NCBI GenBank assembly: GCA_026645935.1
Contig: JAPKMP010000010.1
Coordinates: 107,407 to 171,406 of the forward strand
Source of the DNA: Candidatus Villigracilaceae bacterium
GTDB taxonomy: Bacteria > Chloroflexota > Anaerolineae > Anaerolineales > Villigracilaceae
Length of the DNA: 64,000 nucleotides
Direction: 5' to 3'
Position 1 is the stretch's first letter. Every line of letters starts with the position of its first letter. Of this stretch, positions 1 to 9,096 are shown piece by piece. The translations under genes were made by a program, and so were the position numbers. The notes beneath the pieces are model-generated. The model saw only the letters and a program-made list of their open reading frames with translations. It was not told the DNA's origin and searched no databases.

Positions 1-1
1 G

Positions 2-1021
2 CCGGACAACCCTGCCACGCACATCATGCTGGCGCGCGTGCTTGTGTTCGCCGGGAAGTATAAGGAAGCGCAGACCGCAGCCGAAGATGCGCTCCTGCTC
101 AACCCCAATAGCTCGATGGCATTCGCGGTGCGCGCCTGGGCACTGTCGTTCCAGGGCGAATACCTCGAAGCAGAGACGGACATCAAACGCGCCTTGGAAC
201 TCGACCCGAATAACGCGCTGGCTCACGCATATTACGTGGAAATTCTCGTCGATTCATTTTACAACGGTCTTGGTTCGTTCGAAGGAGTCGAAAGAGCCAT
301 CGAAGAATCCCGTGTGGCGCAGGCGCTTGCCCCCGACCTGCTCGAAACCCATCGCGCGCGCGGGTACGTTCTCGAAGCAACCGGCAACTATGAAGAAGCC
401 ATCCGTGAATATGAAGCCGCCATTGCCATCAATGCCAACATCGCCGACCTGCACCTGGCGATCGGACGCAACTACCGCATCCTTGGGATTTACGACAAAG
501 CGGTGGATTCCTTTACCCGCGCCGACGCGCTCAACCCCCAAGACCCCAACCCTGATCTGCTTTTATCGCGTACGTACGCGACCATCGGCGAATACGGCAA
601 AGCCATGCAATTCGCCGAATCGGCTGTGGCGAACGACCCGGAAGACACCAACCTGCGCGGCAATCTCGGCGTGATGTATTACCGCAATTCCTACTGGCCC
701 GAAGCCGTGAAGGAACTTTCCTATGTGGTCAAGGGCGGTCTTTCCGACGACGGTCATGAGATGGAGTTCATCAACCTCGTGCCCGATTCGCCGCGCATCG
801 CCGAATATTATTTCACCTACGGGCTGGCACTTTCCCGCACGAACCAATGCGGCGAGGCTTTGCAGATCGCGCAGTTGATCATCTCGCGCATCCCTGCCGA
901 CGAACTGGCGGTGGACAACGCGAACGCGATCGTCAACCGCTGTCAGGAAAACCTGAACGCGCCTCTTTCCACGCCGGAGGCTGAGTCCACGCCTCAAGCA
1001 GAATCCACCCCGACCCCATGA
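2..1021 (+). CDS. TPR-repeat protein, 5' end cut by window edge
   Basis: The reading frame is open to the left edge (codons before the first ATG at 26 already read as a TPR helix, ..NPATHIMLARV), so the gene begins outside the window. The visible 340 residues are stacked tetratricopeptide repeats with the usual pattern of small residues and A-x-x-x-x-P spacing (for example LALDPNN-, INPQDPN-like turns). It ends in a low-complexity Thr/Pro/Glu tail. TPR arrays are protein-protein scaffolds; no catalytic domain is visible. The stop codon overlaps the next start (ATGA), so the two TPR genes are translationally coupled. The missing N-terminus could hold a membrane anchor like its neighbour. Confidence 0.85.
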   Translation, partial: PDNPATHIMLARVLVFAGKYKEAQTAAEDALLLNPNSSMAFAVRAWALSFQGEYLEAETDIKRALELDPNNALAHAYYVEILVDSFYNGLGSFEGVERAIEESRVAQALAPDLLETHRARGYVLEATGNYEEAIREYEAAIAINANIADLHLAIGRNYRILGIYDKAVDSFTRADALNPQDPNPDLLLSRTYATIGEYGKAMQFAESAVANDPEDTNLRGNLGVMYYRNSYWPEAVKELSYVVKGGLSDDGHEMEFINLVPDSPRIAEYYFTYGLALSRTNQCGEALQIAQLIISRIPADELAVDNANAIVNRCQENLNAPLSTPEAESTPQAESTPTP

Positions 1022-2442
1022 ACATCAACTATCGCCGCAGTATCTTTCGCCGCCGGGATGACTCGAGTGTCTATCGCATGTTCCTTTTCGTCATCTTGAT
1101 CCTGGCGGGCATCTGGCTCATCCGCTCGGTACAACAGGGAGATATCAAGCCGCTGTTTTTGCCGACGCCTACTCCCACGCGTTTCGCCGCCTCTTACACC
1201 CTCGAAGGCGACGCGCACTTCACCGCCGGGAAATTGGACTCTGCGATCCAGGCTTACCGCGAAGCAACACGGGTCGACAAGAGCAACGCGGACGTCTGGG
1301 CGCAGCTCTCGCGCGTGCAGACCTATTCCACGGCGCTCATCGTAAAGCAGGAAGATATTCTCGCGAGGTTGGATGAAGCCATCGCCTCCGCTGAAAAGGC
1401 AGTTGAAGTCAACCCGGACAGCAGTTTTGCCCATGCCGTGCATGCCTTTGCATTGGATTGGAAAGCCTCTTACACATCCAACGAACGCGAGCGGCAGGCG
1501 CTCCTGCAAAAATCGGAACAGGAGGCTGTGCGCGCGATCCAACTGGATAACACCAACGTGCTCGCGCAAGCCTTCTACGCTGAAGTGCTGGTGGACCAGC
1601 AAAAATGGACCCAAGCCCAACAGGTCATCGACCAGGCTGTGGCGCAGGACCCAAGCCTGATGGATGTGCATCGAGTCAACGCCTATGTGCTTGAATCTTT
1701 GGGCGAGTACGCGCTTGCCATCGAATCCTATGACCGCGCCATTGCCATCACGCCAAACCTGACCTTCCTTTACCTGCGCGCCGGCGCAGGATATCGCCGC
1801 CTCGCCTTCGAAAGCCCCAACGAGGATGTTCAACGGCAGTTGTATGAAAAGTCGCTGGAATATTTCGCGCAGACTGCCCGCATCAACCAGCAGTTGGGTG
1901 TGCAGGACCCTGTCCCCTATCTTTCCATCGCCAAGACCTATTCTCAAATGGGCGAGTTCTTCATCGCCATTCGCAATGTGCAAAGGGCGATAGAGTTCGA
2001 GCCGTCCAACCCCGTGTTTTATGGCGAGTTGGGGGTTTTGTATCACAAGAACCGAAATTACGAGACGGGCATCCTCGCGCTGGGTTGCGCGATCAACGGA
2101 TGCACGCCCGAAGAATCCTGCGATGGGCGCGGCGGGTGCGGTCCCAACGATGAGCCTGCCGAAGTGATCGGTTTGCCCATCTCAGCCAGCACGGTTTATT
2201 ATTACGATGTGTATGCCTCCGAATTGGCGGCGCTGAGCACCCCAAAGGTCAATTACTGCCCGCAGGCATTGGAGGTTGCCGCCATTATCGAAGCTTCAGA
2301 ATATATCCAGGATCCGAACATCGCCGCGGATATGACCGTGGTGCGGACGATCTGTTCCTTCAGTCCGGGGACGACGGGCTCCGGCTCATCCCCCACGCCG
2401 ACAACTGAACCGTCCATGACCGAGCCTGCGCCTACGCCGTAA
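1018..2442 (+). CDS. Membrane-anchored TPR protein
   Basis: This 474-residue protein has a basic N-terminus (RRSIFRRRDD) followed by one hydrophobic segment at about residues 20-37, a short Pro/Thr linker and then TPR repeats over roughly residues 60-350. The topology suggests a single-pass anchor with the repeats outside the membrane. The last ~110 residues have several Cys (CAINGCTPEESCDGRGGC) and a Thr/Pro/Ser tail, consistent with an extracytoplasmic location. The start overlaps the stop of the preceding TPR gene by four bases. It is a paralogue of that neighbour; function is unknown and probably scaffolding. Confidence 0.85.
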   Translation: MNINYRRSIFRRRDDSSVYRMFLFVILILAGIWLIRSVQQGDIKPLFLPTPTPTRFAASYTLEGDAHFTAGKLDSAIQAYREATRVDKSNADVWAQLSRVQTYSTALIVKQEDILARLDEAIASAEKAVEVNPDSSFAHAVHAFALDWKASYTSNERERQALLQKSEQEAVRAIQLDNTNVLAQAFYAEVLVDQQKWTQAQQVIDQAVAQDPSLMDVHRVNAYVLESLGEYALAIESYDRAIAITPNLTFLYLRAGAGYRRLAFESPNEDVQRQLYEKSLEYFAQTARINQQLGVQDPVPYLSIAKTYSQMGEFFIAIRNVQRAIEFEPSNPVFYGELGVLYHKNRNYETGILALGCAINGCTPEESCDGRGGCGPNDEPAEVIGLPISASTVYYYDVYASELAALSTPKVNYCPQALEVAAIIEASEYIQDPNIAADMTVVRTICSFSPGTTGSGSSPTPTTEPSMTEPAPTP

Positions 2443-2547
2443 GCCCGCTTCCAGAGTAGGTACGTTTGGGTCGGCGAGTGAGGTATCAGGTCTGAGGAGA
2501 GGCGGGGAACGAGAGTCAGAGAATTGTAAGAATTTTTATTTTCCCCC

Positions 2548-2576
2548 TTGACTTTGAAATTCTAAGTGGGTAAGAT
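2548..2576 (+). promoter_or_regulatory. Sigma70-type promoter of groES-groEL
   Basis: A TTGACT -35 box at 2548-2553 and a TAAGAT -10 box at 2571-2576 are separated by 17 bp, immediately upstream of the CIRCE operator and groES. Confidence 0.8.
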
Positions 2577-2581
2577 AGCAT

Positions 2582-2608
2582 TTAGCACTCAGAAGTTTTG
2601 AGTGCTAA
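2582..2608 (+). promoter_or_regulatory. CIRCE operator (HrcA site)
   Basis: TTAGCACTC (2582-2590), nine spacer bases, then GAGTGCTAA (2600-2608): a perfect match to the CIRCE consensus. It sits at the expected transcription start of groES-groEL, so HrcA repression of this operon is predicted. hrcA itself is not in the window. Confidence 0.97.
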
Positions 2609-2646
2609 TTCTATGGTTAATTAGAAAATCCACCTGGAGGCATCAT

Positions 2647-2943
2647 ATGGCAAAAATCTCGTTCAAACCCCTCGGTAGCCGCGTGCTGATCGAGCCAATT
2701 GAACAGGAGGAAACGACGGCGAGCGGAATCATCCTCCCCGAAACGGCAAAGGAAAAACCCCAGCAGGGCAAGGTCCTTGCGGCGGGACCCGGCGACCGCA
2801 ACGAAAAAGGCGAGCGCGTTGCGATGGACGTGAAGGTCGGCGATACGATCCTGTTCGCAAAATATTCCGGCACTGAAGTGAAGATGGATGGCAAGAAACT
2901 GCTCATCCTGCGCGAGAGCGACATCCTCGGAATTGTTGGATAA
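2647..2943 (+). CDS. groES: Co-chaperonin GroES (Hsp10)
   Basis: This 98-residue protein has the GroES signature: [12 protein letters not shown] at the start, a mobile loop around [13 protein letters not shown], and a DILGIV C-terminus. It forms the heptameric lid of GroEL in the cytoplasm. The ATG at 2647 is chosen over the earlier in-frame ATG at 2602 because a GGAGG lies seven bases upstream and the CIRCE overlaps the earlier codon. It is first in a two-gene operon with groEL behind a CIRCE operator. A 92-bp palindromic repeat separates it from groEL. Confidence 0.97.
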   Translation: MAKISFKPLGSRVLIEPIEQEETTASGIILPETAKEKPQQGKVLAAGPGDRNEKGERVAMDVKVGDTILFAKYSGTEVKMDGKKLLILRESDILGIVG

Positions 2944-2946
2944 AAC

Positions 2947-3038
2947 ATGTCGCTGCGAGACGCGGAGCGGCGAAGCAGCCTCACGGTATAACGTAGGAAA
3001 TTGCTTCGTCGGGAAACCCGCCCTCCTCGCAATGACAT
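2947..3038. repeat. MITE-like palindromic repeat, copy 1 (groES-groEL spacer)
   Basis: This imperfect inverted repeat begins ATGTCGCTGCGAG and ends CTCGCAATGACAT. The interior carries GCGAAGCAGCC and GGAAATTGCTTCG. It is clearly related to the 86-bp copy at 54274-54359. It starts three bases after the groES stop and fills most of the gap to groEL, so it is transcribed in the chaperonin mRNA. Confidence 0.85.
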
Positions 3039-3063
3039 AACATTCTAAAAAGGAAGTGAAACT

Positions 3064-4722
3064 ATGGCAGCGAAACAACTGGTATTTTCCGAAGAAGCCC
3101 GCCGCAAGCTCAAGAACGGCATGAACGCCGTTGCGAATGCGGTATCCGCCACGCTCGGTCCGAAGGGACGCAATGTGGCTGTCGATCGCAAGTTCGGCTC
3201 CCCCACCATCACGCACGACGGCGTTTCTGTGGCGAAGGAGATCGAACTTGAAGATCCGTTCGAGAACATGGGCGCGCAGCTCCTGAAGGAAGCCGCCACC
3301 AAGACCAACGATATCGCCGGTGACGGGACCACCACCTCCACCGTGCTCGCTCACGCGATCGTGAACGAAGGTTTGAAGGCTTTGGAAGCGGGCTATAACC
3401 CGATGCTTCTGAAGCGCGGCATCGAACTCGCCACCGAAACCGTCGTTGCGGATTTGAAGAAGAACTCGGTCAAGATCGACACCAAGGAAGAGATCGCGTC
3501 CGTCGCCACCAACTCCGCGGCGGATGAAGAAGTCGGCCAGCTCATCGCGGATGTGATGGACAAGGTCGGCAAAGACGGCGTGATCACCGTCGAAGAATCC
3601 AAGACCATGCAGTTCGAGACGGAATTCGTCGAGGGCATGCAGTTCGACCGCGGCTATCTTTCCCCCTACTTCATCACTCACGCCGACCAGATGGAAGCCC
3701 AGATCAGCGAGCCCTATGTGCTGATCTACGATAAGAAAATTTCCGCGGCGGCCGACATCGTGCCCCTGCTCGAAAAACTCGTCCAGATCGGCAAGCGCGA
3801 ATTGGTCATCATCGCCGAGGATGTGGACGGCGAAGCCCTCGCCACCATGATCCTCAACAAGATTCGCGGCATGTTGAACGTGCTCGCCATCAAAGCACCC
3901 GGCTTTGGCGACCGCCGCAAAGCGATGCTGCAGGACATCGCCATCCTCACCGGTGGACAGGTCGTTTCCGAGGAAATGGGCCGCAAGCTCGAATCCGTCA
4001 CCGTTCAGGACCTCGGCAAAGCTGAGAAGGTCATCTCCGACAAGGAGAACACCACCATCATCGGCGGCAAGGGCAAGAAAGGCGATATCGAAGGACGCAT
4101 CAAAGAGATACGCATCGAGATCGATAAGTCCACCAGCGACTACGATAAGGAAAAACTGCAGGAACGCCTTGCCAAATTGAGCGGCGGAGTCGCCATCATC
4201 CGTGTGGGAGCGGCGACCGAGACCGAAATGAAGGAAAGGAAGCATCGCGTCGAAGACGCCCTTTCCGCCGCGCGCGCCGCAGTGGAGGAAGGCATCGTTC
4301 CCGGCGGTGAGATCTCCCTCATCAATGCCTCTGCCAAGCTCGACAAACTTGCGAAGGAAAACGCCGAAGACGGTGAGGAAATTCGCGTGGGCATCAACAT
4401 CGTCAAAAAGGCGCTCGAAGCCCCGATCCGCAAACTGGCTTCCAATGCCGGCCAGGACGGCTCGGTAATCATCGATACCGTGCGCCGCACCGCCGCCGAA
4501 AAGAAAGACAAGAACATCGGCTACAACGTGCTGACGGACAAATACGTGAACATGATCGACGCCGGCGTGATCGACCCCGTCAAGGTCGTGCGCGGCGCGC
4601 TCGAGAACGCCGCCTCCATCGCCGCGATGATCCTTACCACCGACGTGTTGATCACCGACATGCCCGAGAAGGAAAAGACCCCTGCCATGCCTCCGGGCGG
4701 TATGGGCGGCATGGATTACTAA
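3064..4722 (+). CDS. groEL: Chaperonin GroEL (Hsp60)
   Basis: At 552 residues this is full length. It starts [15 protein letters not shown] and contains the ATP-site sequence [11 protein letters not shown], the family signature around [17 protein letters not shown], and the Gly/Met-rich tail GGMGGMDY. It forms the double-ring ATP-driven folding chamber with GroES. AAGGAAGTGAAACT precedes the ATG. The gene is expected to be heat-inducible through the CIRCE upstream of groES and is closed by a strong terminator 30 bp downstream. Only one groEL is visible here; Chloroflexota often carry more than one. Confidence 0.98.
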   Translation: MAAKQLVFSEEARRKLKNGMNAVANAVSATLGPKGRNVAVDRKFGSPTITHDGVSVAKEIELEDPFENMGAQLLKEAATKTNDIAGDGTTTSTVLAHAIVNEGLKALEAGYNPMLLKRGIELATETVVADLKKNSVKIDTKEEIASVATNSAADEEVGQLIADVMDKVGKDGVITVEESKTMQFETEFVEGMQFDRGYLSPYFITHADQMEAQISEPYVLIYDKKISAAADIVPLLEKLVQIGKRELVIIAEDVDGEALATMILNKIRGMLNVLAIKAPGFGDRRKAMLQDIAILTGGQVVSEEMGRKLESVTVQDLGKAEKVISDKENTTIIGGKGKKGDIEGRIKEIRIEIDKSTSDYDKEKLQERLAKLSGGVAIIRVGAATETEMKERKHRVEDALSAARAAVEEGIVPGGEISLINASAKLDKLAKENAEDGEEIRVGINIVKKALEAPIRKLASNAGQDGSVIIDTVRRTAAEKKDKNIGYNVLTDKYVNMIDAGVIDPVKVVRGALENAASIAAMILTTDVLITDMPEKEKTPAMPPGGMGGMDY

Positions 4723-4751
4723 ACCTTGCCGTAGGGTAATTTCAAGCAAAA

Positions 4752-4787
4752 GAGTGGCGTCTTCACCCGAAGACGCCACTCTTTTTT
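4752..4787 (+). terminator. Rho-independent terminator of groES-groEL
   Basis: A 13-bp perfect stem (GAGTGGCGTCTTC / GAAGACGCCACTC) with a four-base loop is followed by six T residues. Confidence 0.95.
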
Positions 4788-4878
4788 CTTCGATTCCCTC
4801 CAAAAGGAGCGGGCAATTCGAGAAACAAGCGGGTACAATTTCATTTGGTCATTGTCATTTCGGAGCAAGGAGAATCTT

Positions 4879-5301
4879 ATGATCGATTTCAAATCCAAAC
4901 TTGGGCGCAAGGCGATGCGTCATCTCAAAAAGGAATATTTCATCTGGCTTACCACGGTCGACTCAACCGGCAGTCCCCAGCCCCGCCCCGTTTGGTTCGT
5001 ATTGGAAGGCGACTCCCTGCTGATTTACAGCCAGCCGGGCGCGTTCAAACTCAAGCACATCATTAACGATCCGAAGGTCTCCCTGCACTTCAACACCCCG
5101 GATGAGAAGGGCGAAGAGGATGTCATCGTTTTTGGCGGGAAAGCGAAGATCGATCTCAAAGCCGAACCGGCGGACAGGAACGGCATCTACATGCGCAAAT
5201 ATCGCTCAGGGATAAAAGGGCTTGGAGCCACGCTCCGGAAATTTTCCGAAGAATATTCCACAGCGGTCCGTATCAAGCTCACGTCCCTGCGCGGCTGGTG
5301 A
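4879..5301 (+). CDS. Pyridoxamine 5'-phosphate oxidase-fold protein (F420/flavin type)
   Basis: This 140-residue protein has the split-barrel PNPOx fold: FIWLTTVDSTGSPQPRPVWF is the first hairpin, followed by LLIYSQPGAFKLKHIINDP and a final AVRIKLTSLRGW strand. It resembles the Rv3369/TIGR03667 group of F420-dependent enzymes, which are otherwise hard to assign a substrate. The ATG at 4879 is used because AAGGAGA lies seven bases upstream; an in-frame ATG at 4852 has no good site. It is followed after one base by the HD hydrolase gene, suggesting co-transcription. Cofactor (FMN or F420) cannot be told from sequence. Confidence 0.8.
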   Translation: MIDFKSKLGRKAMRHLKKEYFIWLTTVDSTGSPQPRPVWFVLEGDSLLIYSQPGAFKLKHIINDPKVSLHFNTPDEKGEEDVIVFGGKAKIDLKAEPADRNGIYMRKYRSGIKGLGATLRKFSEEYSTAVRIKLTSLRGW

Positions 5302-5302
5302 T

Positions 5303-5977
5303 ATGAACCGGGGCCAGATCATTCAAAAGACCGCCGAATACATCAAGCGGGAATTTTCAGGCGATTCCTCGGGCCATGATTGGTGGCATATCCACCGCGT
5401 CTGGAAGAATGCCATTGCCATCTGTGAGATCGAAAAAGCGGATGATTTCATCGTTCAACTTGCCGCCTTATTGCATGACCTCGACGATTGGAAATTCAAC
5501 GGGTCGGGGGACGAAACCCCGCTTCGCGCCCGTGCCTGGCTTGACTCTTGCTCCGTCGACCCTTCCGTCGCCGAAAGCGTGTGCCGCATCATCGCGAATA
5601 TTTCCTACAAAGGCGCGAACGTCGAAAATAAAATGGAGTCACTCGAGGGTTTCATCGTCCAGGATGCCGACCGGCTCGATGCCATCGGCGCGATCGGCAT
5701 CGGCCGCGCCTTCGCCTATGGCGGGTATAGGAATCGCCCATTGTACGATCCAGATACCCCTCCTCAAATGCATACGAGTTTCGACGAATACAAGAACAGC
5801 AAAAGCGCGACCATTAATCACTTTTACGAGAAACTTTTATTATTGAAAGACAAAATGAACACCCCAACCGCCAGGCGGATCGCTGAAGAACGACATGCCG
5901 TAATGGTGAAATTCATCGAGCAGTTCATGAGGGAATGGGAAGGCGGGGATGTCATCTCTGCACCGGAGAATCCATGA
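5303..5977 (+). CDS. HD-domain metal-dependent phosphohydrolase (YedJ-like)
   Basis: This 224-residue HD-superfamily protein has the metal motif H...HD...D: HDWWHIHRVW near the N-terminus, LLHDLDDWK as the HD pair, and VQDADRLDAIGAIGIGRAF as the downstream Asp motif. The YedJ-type family hydrolyses phosphate esters, with nucleotide-like substrates proposed. The start at 5303 follows the preceding stop by one base. Its own stop overlaps the next start (ATGA), so it is the middle gene of a three-gene operon with the PNPOx-like protein and the M1 peptidase. Confidence 0.85.
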   Translation: MNRGQIIQKTAEYIKREFSGDSSGHDWWHIHRVWKNAIAICEIEKADDFIVQLAALLHDLDDWKFNGSGDETPLRARAWLDSCSVDPSVAESVCRIIANISYKGANVENKMESLEGFIVQDADRLDAIGAIGIGRAFAYGGYRNRPLYDPDTPPQMHTSFDEYKNSKSATINHFYEKLLLLKDKMNTPTARRIAEERHAVMVKFIEQFMREWEGGDVISAPENP

Positions 5978-7470
5978 AACGAACCCTGCGAATCATATCA
6001 ACCGCGATTTTTGTAATGCTGGCTTGCAAGACCCTCACGCCCAAATCCACCACAGAAGCCCCGGTCATCGAAGTGCCACCCACAAAAACCCCGGCACCGA
6101 CAGAGACGGTTATCGATGAACCGGTTGACCCAATGGCGGGCTCTTCCGGCATGGGCGATTCGCTGTATCCCGGGTTCGGCAACGGCGGCTATGATTCCAT
6201 TTCCTACACCTTGAATATCACCGTCAACGATGTAGCCACAAGCGATCTTTCAGCTATTACCGCCATCGAAGCCGTTGCAACCCAGGAATTAAGTCGCTTC
6301 AATTTGGACTTTGCCGGGTTCGAGATCACCGGCATCACGGTCAACGGCGAAGCGGCGGAGTTTGATAGAAAGGGACAGGAGCTGACGATCATCCCATCCC
6401 AGGTGCTGTCCAAAGATGAATCATTTACGGTTGTTGTTTCTTATCAGGGCATCCCGAATCCGATGCAATCGCAAGCCCTGCCTTTTCCCACCGGCTGGAT
6501 CGTGTATGACGGCGGCATCTTTGTCCTGAGCGAGCCGGACGGTTCCGCTAGTTTCTTCCCCGTGAACGATCATCCACTCGACAAGGCGACTTATACCATC
6601 ATCGTCACCGTGCCTGAGCCGTATGAAGTCGCCGCCAATGGCGTGCTACAGGATGAAGTTGATAATGGCAATACCACCACCTACACCTTCACCGTCCGCG
6701 ACCCGATGGCGAGTTATCTCACAACCATCAACATCAATGACTTCGATGTGGAAACCATGGAATCAGCTGGCGGCATTCCGATCCGCAATTATTATGCCGC
6801 CAGCCTGCCCGACGATGTCAATAAACCGTTCGCCCGCCAGGGTGAGATGATCGACTACTTCAGCGAACTCTTCGGGCCGTACCCGTTCGAAGTGTACGGC
6901 GCGCTTGTGATGGATACCTACTTCGGAGCCGCTCTCGAAAACCAAACCATGTCCATCTTCGGCATGGACATGGTGGACCTGGATGACATCGAAGGCACGG
7001 AATCCGTCGTGGCGCACGAACTCGCGCATCAATGGTTCGGCGACAGCGTCAGCGTTGCCGATTGGAGCGACATCTGGCTCAATGAGGGATTTGCCACCTA
7101 CGGCGAAGCCTTGTGGGTTGAATACGATTACGGCCGCGAAGGTCTCGATGACTGGGTTGCAAGCGTGTACACAGAGGTTAATGAATACCCTGAATTTTAT
7201 CCCCCGCCGGGCAGCCCTGCCCCGTATGATCTCTTCAATGGCGGCGTATACCTGCGCGGCGGGTTGACGCTCCATGCTTTGCGGCTCGAGGTCGGCGACG
7301 AAGCCTTTTTCGAAATACTCCGCGCCTATTATGACCGCCATAAATACGGCAACGCCTCCACGGAAGATTTCATCGCAATCGCCGAGGAAATCCGCGGAAA
7401 GGACCTGACCGACCTTTTCGATGCATGGTTATTTGACGAAGACCTGCCGCCCATGCCAGGAATCGAGTAA
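5974..7470 (+). CDS. M1-family zinc metallopeptidase, lipoprotein
   Basis: This 498-residue protein begins with a lipoprotein signal peptide (MKRTLRIISTAIFVMLAC, Cys18 of the lipobox) and a Thr/Pro linker. An M1-type N-terminal beta domain covers about residues 75-255. The catalytic domain has HELAHQWFGDS (H348, E349, H352) and the third zinc ligand in NEGFATYGE (E371). The exopeptidase GxMEN loop is present as GAALENQ near residue 320. It is shorter than classical aminopeptidase N, lacking the C-terminal helical domain. It presumably cleaves peptides at the outer face of the membrane. The start overlaps the upstream stop (ATGA). Confidence 0.9.
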   Translation: MKRTLRIISTAIFVMLACKTLTPKSTTEAPVIEVPPTKTPAPTETVIDEPVDPMAGSSGMGDSLYPGFGNGGYDSISYTLNITVNDVATSDLSAITAIEAVATQELSRFNLDFAGFEITGITVNGEAAEFDRKGQELTIIPSQVLSKDESFTVVVSYQGIPNPMQSQALPFPTGWIVYDGGIFVLSEPDGSASFFPVNDHPLDKATYTIIVTVPEPYEVAANGVLQDEVDNGNTTTYTFTVRDPMASYLTTININDFDVETMESAGGIPIRNYYAASLPDDVNKPFARQGEMIDYFSELFGPYPFEVYGALVMDTYFGAALENQTMSIFGMDMVDLDDIEGTESVVAHELAHQWFGDSVSVADWSDIWLNEGFATYGEALWVEYDYGREGLDDWVASVYTEVNEYPEFYPPPGSPAPYDLFNGGVYLRGGLTLHALRLEVGDEAFFEILRAYYDRHKYGNASTEDFIAIAEEIRGKDLTDLFDAWLFDEDLPPMPGIE

Positions 7471-7473
7471 GAC

Positions 7474-7510
7474 AAAGTGACTGCCGCCAAAAAGGTGACA
7501 GTCACTTTTT
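7474..7510 (+). terminator. Terminator hairpin, member of a two-copy repeat
   Basis: Arms AAAGTGACTG (7474-7483) and CAGTCACTTT (7499-7508) are perfect complements, with a 15-base loop and a T run ending at 7510. It lies just after the M1 peptidase stop and overlaps the last codons of the convergent gene. A related sequence with the same internal CGCCA and GTGAC blocks occurs at 52333-52366. Confidence 0.8.
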
Positions 7511-9046
7511 ATATTCGAAGATCAGCGCATTCGCGGACTCGTAAACAAGTGCATGAACGGCTGACGCACGTGCGGAAAATCCCAGGCTTCTCAATGACTC
7601 CGCCATTTCCCCTTCTGCCACATCGGGGGGTATCAACACGATCAAGTAATCGTAAGCCCTGCCGTTGCGAAACGACCATTCATTCAAGCAAGCCACATTT
7701 GGGCATTTTTGGAATTCGGTCAACTGCTCATACCAGGGAAAGAAGTCACCGGCAAGGGTCCATTCCATTCCTTGAAGGGTGGTCAGGCTCGTCCGCCCCG
7801 TCAGCGCTGGGAACCATTCCTGCAGCGGGTCGGTCATAGAAAACTCGCGCCCGGTGGCGAGCGCGAACGTTTTACCCGCATCCGAATTTTCATTCACCCA
7901 TTCGATCATCGCCAGGTCTCCCGCCTTGAGGCTTGTGTTGACAAGGCGGAAATCAATGATAACCGCCACGATGACGAACCAGACCAACACGCTTATACCG
8001 ATGAGAAGCAATCCGCGCCTCACTGCCGGACGTTTTATCGATTCGTCCTTCCCGGGGTTGATCCATGCCCAAACCTGGACCGCTCCCATGGCGGCAAGCA
8101 CAGCTTTGGGAAAAAGCGCAATTCCATCCGCGCCCCGCGGATCGGAAAGGTACGCGGAAAGGATCCACACTATATAAATGAAATTCCGCTCCCTGAACGA
8201 AACCAAAATACCGATGTAAAACAGGATCAAAAATGGAATGGCGGGAATATTGGACGGCAGATGCAATTTGAGGACGATCAAGTAAAACTCGAGGCTGCGC
8301 TGGCTGGTCTGCCCCGCGGAGAGGAAGGTGTCAAGACCGTGTCTCTGCAGCACGATCAGCCACCAGGGCGATGTCAGGATTCCCACCCCCAACGCGACGA
8401 GAAACGCGGAAAGAATTCCGCGTTTGTTCCGTCCCTGGAATAGGAAGATGAGCGATCCGCCCAATGCGGCATGGAAGGCTGTCTGCGGATGGCTGACCAC
8501 GGCGGCGGCTCCGAACAATATGGTTAAGATCAATTTGTGGAAGCGATATTCCTTGAACAACTGGAGCGCCTGCCAAAGCATCAGCAAGAGGAATACCACG
8601 CCAAAGGAACGCGTGATGCCCCCGCCCATCACCAGCCAGAGGAAGGATCGCGGCTCGAGCGCATAGATCAGCGTTGCGATTGCGGCTACGACTCGAGTTG
8701 GCGAAATCTCATTGGCGAAAAGGTAGAAGGCTGGGATGGTAAGTGAAGCGATGAATGCCGGAAGGTAGAGAAAGATGGATAAGTCCGAACCCGGCGCGAG
8801 CGCGGAAAGAAGCGCGGCGATGTAAAATCCAAAAGGCGGATAGGCGAAGGGAATGTCCAAGTTATTGTAGGTTGTAAAATCCGGCAGGGCAAAGCCGTTC
8901 GCTTTTAAATCCTGAGTCATCACAAAGAACATGCCGCCGTCGTTGAGCGGAAATCCATTTGCCATGGCCGGGTAGAAGCGTACAATGATCCCGAAAAGCA
9001 ATGCCGATAGCAGAAGGAGAGTGGGGAAGTCAGGTTTGCGATGCAT
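7502..9046 (-). CDS. Polytopic membrane protein, GT-C glycosyltransferase-like
   Basis: This 514-residue protein begins MHRKPDFPTLLLLSALLFG and has about ten hydrophobic segments. The first outer loop carries acidic/aromatic residues (NGFPLNDGGMFF), as in GT-C enzymes that use lipid-linked sugars. The C-terminal ~110 residues are soluble (WVNENSDAGKTFALATGRE...). It resembles the STT3/PMT-like proteins common in Chloroflexota; donor and acceptor are unknown. The ATG at 9044-9046 is preferred to upstream in-frame starts because those would overlap the divergent T-box promoter. Confidence is moderate for the family, low for any substrate. Confidence 0.7.
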   Translation of the reverse strand: MHRKPDFPTLLLLSALLFGIIVRFYPAMANGFPLNDGGMFFVMTQDLKANGFALPDFTTYNNLDIPFAYPPFGFYIAALLSALAPGSDLSIFLYLPAFIASLTIPAFYLFANEISPTRVVAAIATLIYALEPRSFLWLVMGGGITRSFGVVFLLLMLWQALQLFKEYRFHKLILTILFGAAAVVSHPQTAFHAALGGSLIFLFQGRNKRGILSAFLVALGVGILTSPWWLIVLQRHGLDTFLSAGQTSQRSLEFYLIVLKLHLPSNIPAIPFLILFYIGILVSFRERNFIYIVWILSAYLSDPRGADGIALFPKAVLAAMGAVQVWAWINPGKDESIKRPAVRRGLLLIGISVLVWFVIVAVIIDFRLVNTSLKAGDLAMIEWVNENSDAGKTFALATGREFSMTDPLQEWFPALTGRTSLTTLQGMEWTLAGDFFPWYEQLTEFQKCPNVACLNEWSFRNGRAYDYLIVLIPPDVAEGEMAESLRSLGFSARASAVHALVYESANALIFEYKK

Positions 9047-9062
9047 GGGCGAATTATAAGCC

Positions 9063-9090
9063 TTGACATTGCGGTGGTTTTGCGGATAAT
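9063..9090 (+). promoter_or_regulatory. Promoter of the pheST T-box transcript
   Basis: TTGACA (9063-9068) and GATAAT (9085-9090) are separated by 16 bp and point towards the T-box leader and pheS. Confidence 0.8.
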
Positions 9091-9096
9091 TCAAGA

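Noticed and set aside
2617..4803. 728-codon open frame antisense to groES-groEL
   Set aside because: It is the complementary reading of a highly conserved, GC-biased coding gene; its translation is His/Val/Asp/Phe-rich and matches no family.
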